From Candidatus Borrarchaeum weybense (GTDB lineage: Archaea > Asgardarchaeota > Sifarchaeia > Borrarchaeales > Borrarchaeaceae): DNA of 64,000 nucleotides. Below, piece by piece: positions 35,271-44,252 of the stretch. The position numbers and the translations under genes were made by a program. A model generated the notes under the pieces. That model had not been told where the DNA came from. It searched no databases and worked only from the letters and a program-made list of their open reading frames with translations. The DNA lies in assembly GCA_019057385.1 (NCBI GenBank), contig JAHQJS010000004.1:124001-188000 (forward strand). Direction: 5' to 3'. Within the stretch, counting starts at the first letter, position 1; every line of letters starts with the position of its first letter.

Positions 35271-37716
35271 ACTTAAATCACATTCAGATAAATTACTTAA
35301 AAAACATTTAGAAAACGTGGGTAGGTTATCTAAAGAAATAGTTAACTCAAAATCAATAGAAACAAGGGAAATCCTTGCTGAGGTTGCGTATTTAATTGGA
35401 ATAGTTCATGATTTCGGTAAATCTACTTCTTACTTCCAAAAGTGGTTAAACAACGGGGAAAGAACAAAATACGCGCAACATGGCTTTCTGTCCGCGCTAG
35501 TTGGATATCTAGCTGTTAGAAATTTTCTATCAAATATTCAAAAACTTGATGAATTATGGTTTCTGCCTGGGATAGCTTGGATTGTAATAAATAAACATCA
35601 TGGGAATTTAAGAGATATCCTTAACAAAGAGGCTTTGAAATTAAAAAATGAAGAGCAATTAGAGCTTATAGGCAAACAATTAAAAGATATTCTTAATAAT
35701 TCAGCAACTGAAGTTGATGAGTTTTACAAGTTGTTGGGATATTCAGAAATTTCAAAACTATTAAACGAGATAAGAAAATTCAGGCAACTCGCACGAGAAA
35801 TATACAAAGACATTAAGAAAATGTGCATGAGTAGTTTTAAAGAAATTTCTCTTAAATATTATTTTTGGACTCTCTTCTTTTACTCGATATTACTCGATGT
35901 TGACAAATTGGACGCTTCTAGAAGAAGTGATCTCCCAGAAAGGATGGATATACCCAGCGATATCGTTGATTCATACAAAAAGATTAGGTTTAAAGAACCG
36001 AAGACGAAAGTGAATATTATACGAGAAAAGGCCTACAATGAGGTTATTTCAAAGATTGATGAAATCGATCTGAATCAAGAGAAAATTCTCCCAATAAATT
36101 TACCTACTGGATGCGGCAAAACACTAACTGGTTTATCGTTTGCCCTTAAATTGAGAGAAAAAGTAGCGAAGCAACTCGGTTTTACTCCTAAGATTATCTA
36201 TTCCTTGCCATTTCTTAGCATAATCGACCAAAACGCTAAGATTTTTGAGGATATTCTAAAACTTAAATATGGAAAAATTCCTTCCAATTTATTCCTAATA
36301 CATCATCACCTTGCAGATATTGAGTATAAAGAGATTAGAGATGGCGAATTAGATATTGAAGAATTAAGCAGGTCTTTATTGCTTACTGAGGGATGGCATT
36401 CAGAAATAGTAATAACCACTTTTGTCCAACTATTCCATAGTTTGATTACAAACAAAAACAGAGCAACAAGAAAGTTTCATAACATAATCAATTCTATAAT
36501 TATCCTTGACGAGATCCAATCAATTCCGCATAAATATTGGCTTCTAATTAACAAAATCTTAAATTATTTAGCAGAGAATTTTAATTGTTGGATAATCTTA
36601 ATGACTGCTACTGCACCACTTATTTTTGGATATGATGAAATCAAAGATCTAGTTACAAATAGAGATGAATACTTCAACATTTTTAATAGAGTTATCTTCA
36701 CCTTCAACTTAAACCCCATAAACTTTGAAGACTTTAAACATGAAATCTTTAACAGAATATTGAATGATGACAGCAATATGTTGGTTGTATTGAATACTAT
36801 TAATTCGTGTAAAGAGTTATACGAATTTTTAAAGGAAAAAATCATGCAAATTCAAAAGGAAAAAAAGAATATCGAAATAGATGATGATGGCATTGTCAAT
36901 TTTCTGGAAATTGAACTAATCAACCTATCTACTCATATTCTTCCAAATTATCGGTTAAGAAGAATAGACAGAATCAAAGATAAAGACAACAAAAAAAGAA
37001 AAATAATTGTAACAACTCAGTTAGTCGAAGCTGGAGTTGATATCAGCGTAGATGTAGTTTACAGAGATTTTGCTCCTTTAGATTGTCTAATACAAACTGC
37101 TGGACGATGTAATAGAAACAACGAAAAAGATAAGGGTCAAGTTAATATTGTTGTTTTGAGGGACGATAAAAGACCTTATAATTCATATATTTATGATCCG
37201 ACTCTCATAAACGCAACAAAAGAAGTTATCAGAAAATTTGGCAAAATGGTTCAGGAAAAAGATTTTGCTTTAAATTCTGTTGAAAAATATTATAAACTCA
37301 TGACAGAACGCGGATCTAAAGACGTGTCTAAGAATTTATTTGAGTCGCTTACTAAGATGGACTTCTCAGAAATATCCAAGTTTAATTTAATACAAGAAAA
37401 GTTACCCTCAATTTCTATATTTGTCGAGATCGATGAAATTGCTGAAAATGTTAGGGAGAAAATGGAAGATATTGTTGAAAATAAAAAAGAAAAATTTGAA
37501 CTAAAACTAGAATTGTTAGAATTAAAAAAGCAAATAGCACAATACACAATTCAAGTGGGATTCTCTAAAAAGCTGGAAAATATGATCTTAAATCTGAAAC
37601 CTATTGATAATCTAGAAGAATTTAGATATATCAAAAAGAGCAAGTTGAAAGAGTATTACGATATAGATTCAGGCATCAAAACTAAAGATGCTGGAATTTC
37701 TGGTTATATAGTGTAA
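35254..37716 (+). CDS. cas3: CRISPR effector nuclease-helicase Cas3
   Basis: An 820-residue protein. The N-terminal HD nuclease has H52-D53 in I-V-H-D-F-G-K-S and a further N-K-H-H-G motif. The SF2 helicase shows Walker A L-P-T-G-C-G-K-T (about 282-289), I-L-D-E-I-Q-S (about 419) in place of DEAH, M-T-A-T-A, and Q-T-A-G-R-C-N-R-N. These are complete, so it should unwind and cut DNA recruited by Cascade. The start at 35254 follows GGTGA; ATG 35245 is the alternative. It overlaps the end of cas5 by 17 bases. The C-terminal 150 residues are lysine-rich. Confidence 0.96.
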   Translation: MSPFFKLKSHSDKLLKKHLENVGRLSKEIVNSKSIETREILAEVAYLIGIVHDFGKSTSYFQKWLNNGERTKYAQHGFLSALVGYLAVRNFLSNIQKLDELWFLPGIAWIVINKHHGNLRDILNKEALKLKNEEQLELIGKQLKDILNNSATEVDEFYKLLGYSEISKLLNEIRKFRQLAREIYKDIKKMCMSSFKEISLKYYFWTLFFYSILLDVDKLDASRRSDLPERMDIPSDIVDSYKKIRFKEPKTKVNIIREKAYNEVISKIDEIDLNQEKILPINLPTGCGKTLTGLSFALKLREKVAKQLGFTPKIIYSLPFLSIIDQNAKIFEDILKLKYGKIPSNLFLIHHHLADIEYKEIRDGELDIEELSRSLLLTEGWHSEIVITTFVQLFHSLITNKNRATRKFHNIINSIIILDEIQSIPHKYWLLINKILNYLAENFNCWIILMTATAPLIFGYDEIKDLVTNRDEYFNIFNRVIFTFNLNPINFEDFKHEIFNRILNDDSNMLVVLNTINSCKELYEFLKEKIMQIQKEKKNIEIDDDGIVNFLEIELINLSTHILPNYRLRRIDRIKDKDNKKRKIIVTTQLVEAGVDISVDVVYRDFAPLDCLIQTAGRCNRNNEKDKGQVNIVVLRDDKRPYNSYIYDPTLINATKEVIRKFGKMVQEKDFALNSVEKYYKLMTERGSKDVSKNLFESLTKMDFSEISKFNLIQEKLPSISIFVEIDEIAENVREKMEDIVENKKEKFELKLELLELKKQIAQYTIQVGFSKKLENMILNLKPIDNLEEFRYIKKSKLKEYYDIDSGIKTKDAGISGYIV

Positions 37717-37750
37717 GAGGGTATTTTTGTCATTCATAACGCTCGATTTG

Positions 37751-38581
37751 TTATCCCTTGTTTCGGCTATACTGCATTCGAGAATAGTTTATTACACCGA
37801 GACCTGCAGTCCTTTTGATGCCTACATTGCTGTACTCTCCAAAATTTCCTAATACGTCCAACCATAGTGCATAAGGATCTTCAGAATTTCTTACAACGTA
37901 ACTACATCGGCCAGTACATCCAACAAAGGGAATACCTTTGCCTAGGTTGACCTCTCTTGTTACCAAGTCATAATCCCTTGCATAAACATTATTTGATACA
38001 AAAGAATGTAATTGATCCACGTCAACTTTTGTTTCTGGAGCATATTTATTCCACAGATTCGCTAAATTTGAGAAGAGTAGCCTTGGCTCAGGAAATATCA
38101 AAGGAAACTTTACTCCTATCAAACTGAACTGAGTAGGTGTAACGAATGAGAACCCAAAGCGAGTAACTTTTTTAGCAGCTTCTACGAGTTCTTGATATGT
38201 ACACCTATTAATCTGAATATTCACAAGACTGAAGAAAACATCGTTTAGTTGTACCCGAAGAGGTTTATCGCTAAAAAAAATATTTATTAATAAATTGACA
38301 AGCTCTTGGTCAAAAAAACTCATGGGCATAGTGAAAGTTGTGCCTTCCTTTATCTCTATTGCACCAGTAATCCTTTTTCTACGAAGATCTTTTGAAAAGA
38401 GTGCCCCGACACAATAAGGGCGAATATTTGATGTGTCATGTAATTTTTTCGCTAAGGTTATATTTTGCGATTTAATCAGATCCAAAAATGCTGCTCGAAA
38501 GAGGTGGCCAATAAACGGTGGTAGTACTCCCTCTGTGTTTGCCATAAGAAGAAACTTAATTCGTGTAATCAATGTTATCAC
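37751..38581 (-). CDS. cas6: CRISPR pre-crRNA endoribonuclease Cas6
   Basis: A 276-residue RAMP protein, convergent with cas3. The C-terminal glycine-rich loop G-I-K-R-T-A-G-L-G-V-I-N-Y typical of Cas6 is clear. A C-T-G-R-C-S-Y segment and a longer middle section fit the Cas6 family in which a separate repeat-binding domain follows an N-terminal ferredoxin fold. The catalytic residues differ between Cas6 families and cannot be assigned by eye. It is the only cas gene on the minus strand. The repeat hairpin TCCTTA-TTACT-TAAGGA is its likely substrate. Confidence 0.85.
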   Translation of the reverse strand: MITLITRIKFLLMANTEGVLPPFIGHLFRAAFLDLIKSQNITLAKKLHDTSNIRPYCVGALFSKDLRRKRITGAIEIKEGTTFTMPMSFFDQELVNLLINIFFSDKPLRVQLNDVFFSLVNIQINRCTYQELVEAAKKVTRFGFSFVTPTQFSLIGVKFPLIFPEPRLLFSNLANLWNKYAPETKVDVDQLHSFVSNNVYARDYDLVTREVNLGKGIPFVGCTGRCSYVVRNSEDPYALWLDVLGNFGEYSNVGIKRTAGLGVINYSRMQYSRNKG

Positions 38582-38760
38582 TATTAACTAATATCCAACT
38601 AATGTAGGGAATATAAATTTCATTTAAATAAGCCTATTCGCCTTTAACTTTTTTCATATGTAGTTTGAATCCTTGCCACCTAATTACATACTACAAACCT
38701 CATTACATATATAGATTAAAGACAAAAAATAGATGATTTTATAAAGCAGGATAAAAGTAG

Positions 38761-38946
38761 ATTTTAAAAGAATTCCTTAAGTAACAAGGATTGAAAGGAT
38801 AGAGTTATTCTGATCAGGGAAGAAGACGCGCCTGAATTGCAAAAGAATTCTTTACCTAATAAGGATTGAAAGATTTCTAAAGTTTCAAACATTAATTTTG
38901 CATCTTCTGCGTCGCAAAAGAATTCCTTACGTAATAAGGATCGCCA
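38761..38946 (+). CRISPR. Three-repeat relic mini-array upstream of cas6
   Basis: Three repeats in reverse orientation at 38761-38796, 38836-38871 and 38911-38946, separated by two spacers of 39 bases. The first matches the main repeat in the loop but has lost the first bases and has an internal change. The second carries the CCTAA loop (TTAGG in the forward form), with one stem mismatch. The third carries the CGTAA loop (TTACG in the forward form) and ends GGATCGCC, so its handle is degenerate. It lies 180 bases before the cas6 start. A transcript would run on the plus strand, away from cas6 and toward the DHQ synthase gene's 3' end. Confidence 0.8.
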
Positions 38947-38990
38947 GACTTTTGATTCTGAAACGAAAATGGCATTTCCATCAATGGTAT

Positions 38991-40061
38991 TTATTTCTCA
39001 ATGATTGTCTCCGAAATCTTTGTACCAAAATGCCGGCCTCCTTCCTCAGCATGAATTAATATCGTGTCTCCTGTCTTAAGATTAGTTACTGATATTGGTT
39101 TCCCGCTACCATCGACTAGGCGGATAGTTTCAGCATTTTGCAGAAGTATTTTATAAACCGTTGCATTATATTCAGCTTCCACCAAAAGAAGTGGTCTACT
39201 CTCTATTTTAGAACGGCCTACAATGACAATACGTGCGGTACCATCGTTTTTAACAGCCAAAATTTCGTTTCCCGCCTTAATTTCAGATAAATATTTCGTT
39301 TTTTTGTCCTTAGCGAGTATATATGAATGAACTGCGCCAGCATTTACCCGAAAAGGTCGTGTTTCTACATAAGGACTCTCAACGGTTTCACTATGAACTA
39401 AAAAATATCCTCCGCTTTGTGATCCGACTAACATTCCTTCTCCTAAAGATAACATTGAACATGTATCAATACATGCCCTGTCGCCCATGCCTACCTCTTT
39501 TATGGTAATAATCTCGGCTTTAGAGAGTGCGATCTTTATTTTATTCACGTCTTTCAGTAAATCTGCAGCGTTTGTTATGTCACTAAGTATATCAGGCTTC
39601 AGTAAAATCCCATCAGCACCTTTTTCTAAAATCTCTATATTCAATTTCGCTTCAGCAATATCTTTGGAAACCGCGATAATTTTGCAATCTTTGATTTCAG
39701 CGATCAGATTTTCAAGTGGGATAATTTTCCATTCGGTCCCTTCAACTATTACCGCCTGTGCCTTTTTAGAGGCTTCAACTACTCGTCGTTCATCTTCTTT
39801 TGAATTAATGATGATATATGGGACGGTATGGTCGTTTATGCCCTTGATATCGTCATCAGATAAAATTTCTACTAATTTAAAATCGGCATCGGTCCCTCCG
39901 AGGGTTGTAATACTCCCTAATTCTTTCACTTTACTTGATTCTCCTTCTTTGACCATTATTTTGGAGGCATCTGACTCTAATGACTTGGTGATATACTTCT
40001 TACGTTGATTCCAGTCGAGATCTTTATGAGCAGCATTTATCCAGAGTTCTTTTGCATTCAT
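38991..40061 (-). CDS. 3-dehydroquinate synthase II (archaeal AroB')
   Basis: A 356-residue enzyme of the archaeal DHQ synthase II family (MJ1249 type), oxidative deamination and cyclisation of ADH to 3-dehydroquinate. Seen are N-A-K-E-L-W-I, G-S-I-T-T-L-G-G-T-D-A-D-F, G-M-G-D-R-A-C-I-D-T-C-S-M and G-S-Q-S-G-G-Y-F-L-V-H-S-E, R-P-F-R-V-N-A-G-A-V-H-S-Y, all typical. The start at 40061 follows GGTGATAGTA; an upstream ATG at 40091 would add ten residues. It is the last gene of an operon with ADH synthase and an aspartate kinase. The terminator side adjoins the CRISPR mini-array. Confidence 0.93.
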   Translation of the reverse strand: MNAKELWINAAHKDLDWNQRKKYITKSLESDASKIMVKEGESSKVKELGSITTLGGTDADFKLVEILSDDDIKGINDHTVPYIIINSKEDERRVVEASKKAQAVIVEGTEWKIIPLENLIAEIKDCKIIAVSKDIAEAKLNIEILEKGADGILLKPDILSDITNAADLLKDVNKIKIALSKAEIITIKEVGMGDRACIDTCSMLSLGEGMLVGSQSGGYFLVHSETVESPYVETRPFRVNAGAVHSYILAKDKKTKYLSEIKAGNEILAVKNDGTARIVIVGRSKIESRPLLLVEAEYNATVYKILLQNAETIRLVDGSGKPISVTNLKTGDTILIHAEEGGRHFGTKISETIIEK

Positions 40062-40179
40062 TACTATCACCAAAATATGTTTAGAAACCAAATATTTGGA
40101 AAATATGTTGAGGCGGTAGTCGCTAATTCTTTAATTTCTTCAAATTTTCCTTCTAATTGCAGGATAATTTGTTTATCCG

Positions 40180-40962
40180 TCAAATTTTCACTACCTCCAG
40201 CGTCTCATCAACTGTCCATCCGTCATACACAATTTTTACAATCGCTTGGACTATCCCTGTCGGATTATTGTGTTGAAACACATTTCTGCCAAAAGTAAGC
40301 CCCATACAACCAGATTTCATGGCACCTTCTACCATCTCAAGCACTGCTCTATCATTATCCGCCTTTTCACCTCCAGCGATAACTATTGGCACAGGACATC
40401 CACGAACAATATCTTTGAAAGTCTCTGGCGAACCCGTATAATTACATTTTACGATATCAGCGCCCAATTCAGCGCCAATTCGTGCAACCATAGCGATATT
40501 TTTGGGATCTAATGGATCTTTCACGTTTTCTCCACGAGCATACATCATTGCAATCAAAGGAATTTGCCACTGATCACATTTATCTGCGAATTCGCCGAGT
40601 TTGAGTAGCATCTCTGGTTCTGTTTTACAGCCTATGTTGATATGCAGACTGACCGCATCAGCACCGAGCCTTATAGCTTCTTCAACTGATCCTGTCCTGA
40701 CCTTTTTGTTTGAGTCTGGTCCCAAAGAGGTGCTTGCAGAAAAATGGGCAATGAGCCCGCAATTCGGGACTGCTTTTAAAGATCGTATGATACCTTTATG
40801 AAGCAAGACAGCACTTGCACCGCCTTCCACAACCTTAAAAACAGTTTCATCCATATCTACTATGCCTTTCACAGGCCCTAGACTCACTCCATGATCCATT
40901 GGTATAATGATTGCTTTACCATTTTTTAAAATTCTATTTAATCTAACTTCTTTTCCGTTCAT
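40180..40962 (-). CDS. 2-amino-3,7-dideoxy-D-threo-hept-6-ulosonate (ADH) synthase (archaeal AroA')
   Basis: A 260-residue class I aldolase-fold enzyme (MJ0400 type) that joins aspartate semialdehyde and DKFP to make ADH, replacing DAHP synthase. Seen are I-I-P-M-D-H-G-V-S-L-G-P, G-A-D-A-V-S-L-H-I-N-I-G and G-A-D-I-V-K-C-N-Y-T-G (Schiff-base lysine). A G-G-E-K-A phosphate loop follows. GGGGG lies just before the ATG at 40962. The aspartate kinase upstream (25-base gap) and DHQ synthase downstream belong to the same pathway. Confidence 0.93.
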   Translation of the reverse strand: MNGKEVRLNRILKNGKAIIIPMDHGVSLGPVKGIVDMDETVFKVVEGGASAVLLHKGIIRSLKAVPNCGLIAHFSASTSLGPDSNKKVRTGSVEEAIRLGADAVSLHINIGCKTEPEMLLKLGEFADKCDQWQIPLIAMMYARGENVKDPLDPKNIAMVARIGAELGADIVKCNYTGSPETFKDIVRGCPVPIVIAGGEKADNDRAVLEMVEGAMKSGCMGLTFGRNVFQHNNPTGIVQAIVKIVYDGWTVDETLEVVKI

Positions 40963-40987
40963 AATCTTACCCCCTATTAATTTTTTA

Positions 40988-42223
40988 TTAATTTGGCAAG
41001 TTAAGGGCTTCTTTTACTTGTTTAAGTGCGCTTTCTCTCTCGTTCCAGTTTACAAAAACCCGGATATTTGAGTTTATAGTGAGAAAACCATAGAGGTTCA
41101 TTTCCGTAAAGGGGTAACTTATCCGCTCAATAACACCCGGCGTAGTCTCAAGATCTCGTCCACTAATCGTTATAAGTGCTAAATCATTATGATTGGTTAT
41201 TGCCTTGCCAATTTTGGCTTCGATCATTTTTTTATGAAGTATCTCAACTAAAGAACCAGAATCTGTTTCAGGGATAGTTGCATAGAATATTACAGATCCA
41301 CTCTCTAGCGATGCACCGACAAGTTCGCATCCCATCTGTTGTATTTCATCGATAAATAAGTGGATATTTTTGGCTTTAACGACCTCTTTGCCGATTATAG
41401 TAATCATCTGTAGCCTTTGATTGAAAAGCGAGGCATGAAGGTCAGGGAATACCGCACCACTAATAATCGTTCCTCCCTCAGAGATATGTCCGTTAGAGAA
41501 TCCAACAATGCGGATATTCATGTCTTTTGGCTTAAATCTCAATGCTTTATTATGGATGACTTTTGCTCCTGCGGAAGTTAAGGACATGACCTCTTCAACA
41601 TCCAAATGTTCTATAAGCGCTGTTTCATGGATCTTCTTAGGGTCACCTGAAAAAACGCCCTCCACATCTTTGACTAAAATCACTTCAGAAGCGTTTAAAC
41701 AGTTACCAAGTATCACCGCAGTCGTATCCGCACCACCGCGTCCTAATGTCGTGATTTTATCTGTAATTCGGTCCTTGCCTAAAAATCCTGGAATAACAGG
41801 GACTTTATTTTCAGCAAGAAGTGGCAGGATGTGTTCTTGTATCGCCTGCTGCGTTTCCACCATATCTGGCTCAGCATCTCCATGTCTTGAATTCGTGTAG
41901 ATGGGCCACGAATCAGAAACAGGATCAATTAAAGCAGCATCCATATTTTTGCTAGTGAGTGAACTCATCATCAAACGTGCGCTTGTGCGTTCGCCCATAG
42001 CGAGAATATCATCCATCTCATGTAATTTAACTTTTCCGTTGGTGCAAGATTGTGCGAGCGAGAGGAGACTGTCCGTCATGCCGTTCAAAGCCGATACTAC
42101 GACTACAAGGCCTTTTACCTGAGCAAGTTCATTAAGAATGTGATCAGCAGCCTGTCCTATTGCTTCACCAGAGCCTAGACATGAACCTCCAAACTTTACC
42201 ACAACGATAGAATCTTTAACCAT
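40988..42223 (-). CDS. Second aspartate kinase, in the aromatic precursor operon
   Basis: A 411-residue aspartokinase. It opens V-V-V-K-F-G-G-S-C-L-G-S-G and has G-R-G-G-A-D-T-T-A, L-V-K-D-V-E-G-V-F-S-G-D-P and A-K-V-I-H-N-K-A-L-R. The C-terminal part has ACT-type strands (V-G-A-S-L-E-S-G-S and I-S-G-R-D-L-E-T-T-P-G). It is shorter than the kinase at 13309. ATG 42223 follows GGAGG. Being the first gene of an operon with ADH synthase and DHQ synthase, it likely supplies aspartyl phosphate for aromatic synthesis and is regulated apart from the threonine branch. Confidence 0.92.
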   Translation of the reverse strand: MVKDSIVVVKFGGSCLGSGEAIGQAADHILNELAQVKGLVVVVSALNGMTDSLLSLAQSCTNGKVKLHEMDDILAMGERTSARLMMSSLTSKNMDAALIDPVSDSWPIYTNSRHGDAEPDMVETQQAIQEHILPLLAENKVPVIPGFLGKDRITDKITTLGRGGADTTAVILGNCLNASEVILVKDVEGVFSGDPKKIHETALIEHLDVEEVMSLTSAGAKVIHNKALRFKPKDMNIRIVGFSNGHISEGGTIISGAVFPDLHASLFNQRLQMITIIGKEVVKAKNIHLFIDEIQQMGCELVGASLESGSVIFYATIPETDSGSLVEILHKKMIEAKIGKAITNHNDLALITISGRDLETTPGVIERISYPFTEMNLYGFLTINSNIRVFVNWNERESALKQVKEALNLPN

Positions 42224-42249
42224 CAAAAAACCTCCAGAAAATCGCTTTA

Positions 42250-42264
42250 TCCGCTAGAAGCGGA
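42250..42264 (-). promoter_or_regulatory. Stem-loop at the stop codon of the aromatic-rich leader ORF
   Basis: TCCGCT-TCT-AGCGGA on the minus strand forms a 6-bp stem that includes the UAG stop of the leader ORF. CGCTT of its left arm could instead pair with AAGCG closer to the aspartate kinase SD (42243-42247 with 42258-42262). Two exclusive stems next to an SD are what an attenuation or translation switch would need, but this is inference. Confidence 0.3.
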
Positions 42265-42472
42265 AATAGCTATAAAAGCTAAAGCTAGTAAAATAACTCC
42301 AAGAGGGCATTGCATATGCGTCAGAAAACGAAGAAAGCTTGTATTCTAGTTCTTTAAATAACATTTCATTCGAAAGCCAAGAGGTGTAACCTAAGCAATC
42401 CAATGGTGTCATCTTAGTAAAAATTAGTCCTCCGCACCACAGACACCTCTCATGCGAAACAATAGGCAACAC
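42254..42472 (-). CDS. Putative aromatic-rich leader ORF upstream of the aromatic precursor operon
   Basis: An ORF of up to 72 codons (GTG 42472; an ATG at 42412 also fits). It begins with H-E-R-C-L-W-C-G-G. Its last 16 residues hold one Trp, three Tyr and five Phe (S-W-S-Y-F-T-S-F-S-F-Y-S-Y-F-R-F). It ends 30 bases before the aspartate kinase of the ADH/DHQ operon. No homologue is recognised. The composition suits an attenuation leader sensing aromatic aminoacyl-tRNA. GGAGG occurs within the ORF ahead of ATG 42412, at poor spacing. It may also be chance. Confidence 0.35.
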   Translation of the reverse strand: MLPIVSHERCLWCGGLIFTKMTPLDCLGYTSWLSNEMLFKELEYKLSSFSDAYAMPSWSYFTSFSFYSYFRF

Positions 42473-42522
42473 CCTATTTTATATTAGTACGCTCTCTATT
42501 TCATATCTATCTTATAAACCTT

Positions 42523-43056
42523 ATGTTGGTTAGCTTTGGAGAGCTAATTATTCTGGTGGTGAGCTTTTTAAAAATCGAGTTAGAAGTTGAACTTACTGAC
42601 AAACCGGGAGAACTAGTAAGGTGTTTAGAACCCATATCTGCTCAAGGAGGAAATATTTTACAAGTTATTCACCATAGGTCATTAGATGTTGGAAAAGGAG
42701 TAGCACCTGTTTCAATTCATTTTGAAGTTGAAAACATCGATGTGATTGAAGATATTAAGAATGCCATCGAGCAGCAGGGTGTGCATGTAGTAAAATGGGA
42801 ACAAGAGTTTGTAGGGTTCAAGAAAATTGTGCTTCTTATCGGACATGTTTTTCAGAAGGATATCACAGATACAATTATTCGTCTTCTTGACAGTGGTGTT
42901 TTAGTGAATGAAGTTAATGCAAAAATCACGCAGAAAGAGGAAGTTTCAACCGTGAAGTTTTCGATTGTAGGTGATACCGAACAGAAGATTCAGGAAGCCA
43001 TGAAGCTTTGTAAAGAAATCTCAATGGAAAAAGGGCTATTCCTAATCAGAGGTTGA
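42523..43056 (+). CDS. ACT-domain protein, partner of homoserine dehydrogenase
   Basis: Up to 177 residues; if the TATA at 42510-42517 drives it, starts at GTG 42556 or 42559 are more likely (166-165 residues). The N-terminal 75 residues form an ACT domain (E-L-T-D-K-P-G-E-L-V-R-C-L-E-P-I), and a second similar domain follows (residues about 105-170). Such proteins are found beside homoserine dehydrogenase in archaea and are thought to bind amino acids and regulate the enzyme. The stop codon overlaps the TTG of the next frame. It is divergent from the aromatic-rich leader ORF. Confidence 0.85.
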   Translation: MLVSFGELIILVVSFLKIELEVELTDKPGELVRCLEPISAQGGNILQVIHHRSLDVGKGVAPVSIHFEVENIDVIEDIKNAIEQQGVHVVKWEQEFVGFKKIVLLIGHVFQKDITDTIIRLLDSGVLVNEVNAKITQKEEVSTVKFSIVGDTEQKIQEAMKLCKEISMEKGLFLIRG

Positions 43057-43061
43057 AGTCA

Positions 43062-44069
43062 ATGAATATTGCGTTAGTAGGTTTTGGAAGTGTTGGAAAA
43101 GGCGTTGCACAAGTATTTTCAAAGAAACAAGATCATCTAAGACAAAAATATGATCTTTCCTTTTCATTTAAGGGAATCTTCACAAGTAAAGGCGCATTCT
43201 TAGATCCAAATGGATTAGATTTGCAGAATATATTGAACACAAAAGATCTAACTGCTCACCCTTCATGGAAAAAAGATCTATCTTTCATGGAGTCTATCGA
43301 TGATCTTGATGTGGACCTTGTAATCGAAGTTACGCCTACAAATATCGAGGATGGAGAGCCAGGAAAGTCGCATATAATCTCTTCAATAAAGAAAGGATGT
43401 GATGTTGTCACAGCAAACAAAGGTCCTCTTGTTGTAGCTTTTAATGAACTTACACAACTAGCTCAACAAAATGATTCTATTTTAAGATATGAAGGAAGTG
43501 TAGCAGGCGGAATCCCCGTATTTAATTTAGTACGTAAGTCCTTGCAAGGTAATACCATTCATTCGCTAAAAGGAATTTTAAACGGTACATCTAACTTTAT
43601 TCTCACTCAGATGACCTATGAAAGAACGTCTTTTAAAAGCGCATTAAAAACGGCCCAGGAGTTAGGATATGCAGAGGCAGATCCCACATACGATGTCGAA
43701 GGTATCGATGCTGCAAGTAAAACCGTAATACTAGCGAATGGGCTATTTGGCATGAATAAAGGTATCGATGATGTTTACATTCAAGGTATCACTAAAGTGA
43801 CTCCAGAAGCTATTGAACTCGCTGGCAATGATAACTTTCTCATCAAACATATCGCATCCATTGAAGATGGACAAATTGAGGTTGCACCAAGACTCATTCC
43901 AGTTACTTCCACTCTTGCGGTGAATGGAACGCTCAATGTAATATCACTGCAAACAGATCTTGCAAAAGAAATAACAATTATTGGTAGAGGTGCGGGTGGT
44001 GAGGAAACCGCAAGTGCAATATTGAGCGACGTTATCAATATTCATTGTGCACGAACTACTCTATCCTAA
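43062..44069 (+). CDS. hom: Homoserine dehydrogenase
   Basis: A 335-residue enzyme reducing aspartate semialdehyde to homoserine for threonine and methionine. It has the Rossmann motif V-G-F-G-S-V-G-K-G-V, then T-A-N-K-G-P-L, Y-E-G-S-V-A-G-G-I-P-V, N-G-T-S-N-F-I-L-T-Q-M and A-E-A-D-P-T-Y-D-V-E-G-I-D-A-A-S-K. These match the family fully and there is no ACT tail, which is supplied by the gene before. The start ATG 43062 has GAGG nine bases upstream; TTG 43053 overlapping the previous stop is an alternative. It uses the product of asd (14738). Confidence 0.95.
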   Translation: MNIALVGFGSVGKGVAQVFSKKQDHLRQKYDLSFSFKGIFTSKGAFLDPNGLDLQNILNTKDLTAHPSWKKDLSFMESIDDLDVDLVIEVTPTNIEDGEPGKSHIISSIKKGCDVVTANKGPLVVAFNELTQLAQQNDSILRYEGSVAGGIPVFNLVRKSLQGNTIHSLKGILNGTSNFILTQMTYERTSFKSALKTAQELGYAEADPTYDVEGIDAASKTVILANGLFGMNKGIDDVYIQGITKVTPEAIELAGNDNFLIKHIASIEDGQIEVAPRLIPVTSTLAVNGTLNVISLQTDLAKEITIIGRGAGGEETASAILSDVINIHCARTTLS

Positions 44070-44091
44070 CGTGAACTACCATCTAACAAGT

Positions 44092-44114
44092 TGAATGATT
44101 TCCTGAATCATTCA
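44092..44114 (+). terminator. Perfect hairpin downstream of homoserine dehydrogenase
   Basis: TGAATGATT, five bases, AATCATTCA form a 9-bp stem 23 bases after the stop codon. It may end the transcript. CGTGAACTACC just before it (44070-44080) recalls motifs near IS605-type ends, so a transposon scar is an alternative. Confidence 0.4.
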
Positions 44115-44252
44115 TCTCTCAGTGGAGCAGATAAAGTTAGGGCTCGTCAACAACTTTGTGAAAAATAAAAAATTGAAGGAAAATGAAAAAAGAGCATATG
44201 TTATAATAAGAATTGAAAGTAAAAAGAAGAGAACGGATGAGAAGAGCCTGTT

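Noticed and set aside
38872..38910. Spacer of the cas6-side mini-array matching 15 bases of the coiled-coil gene near 47825
   Set aside because: The match (TTTTGCATCTTCTGC) is at the spacer end away from the seed and is short, low-complexity coding sequence. Likely chance.
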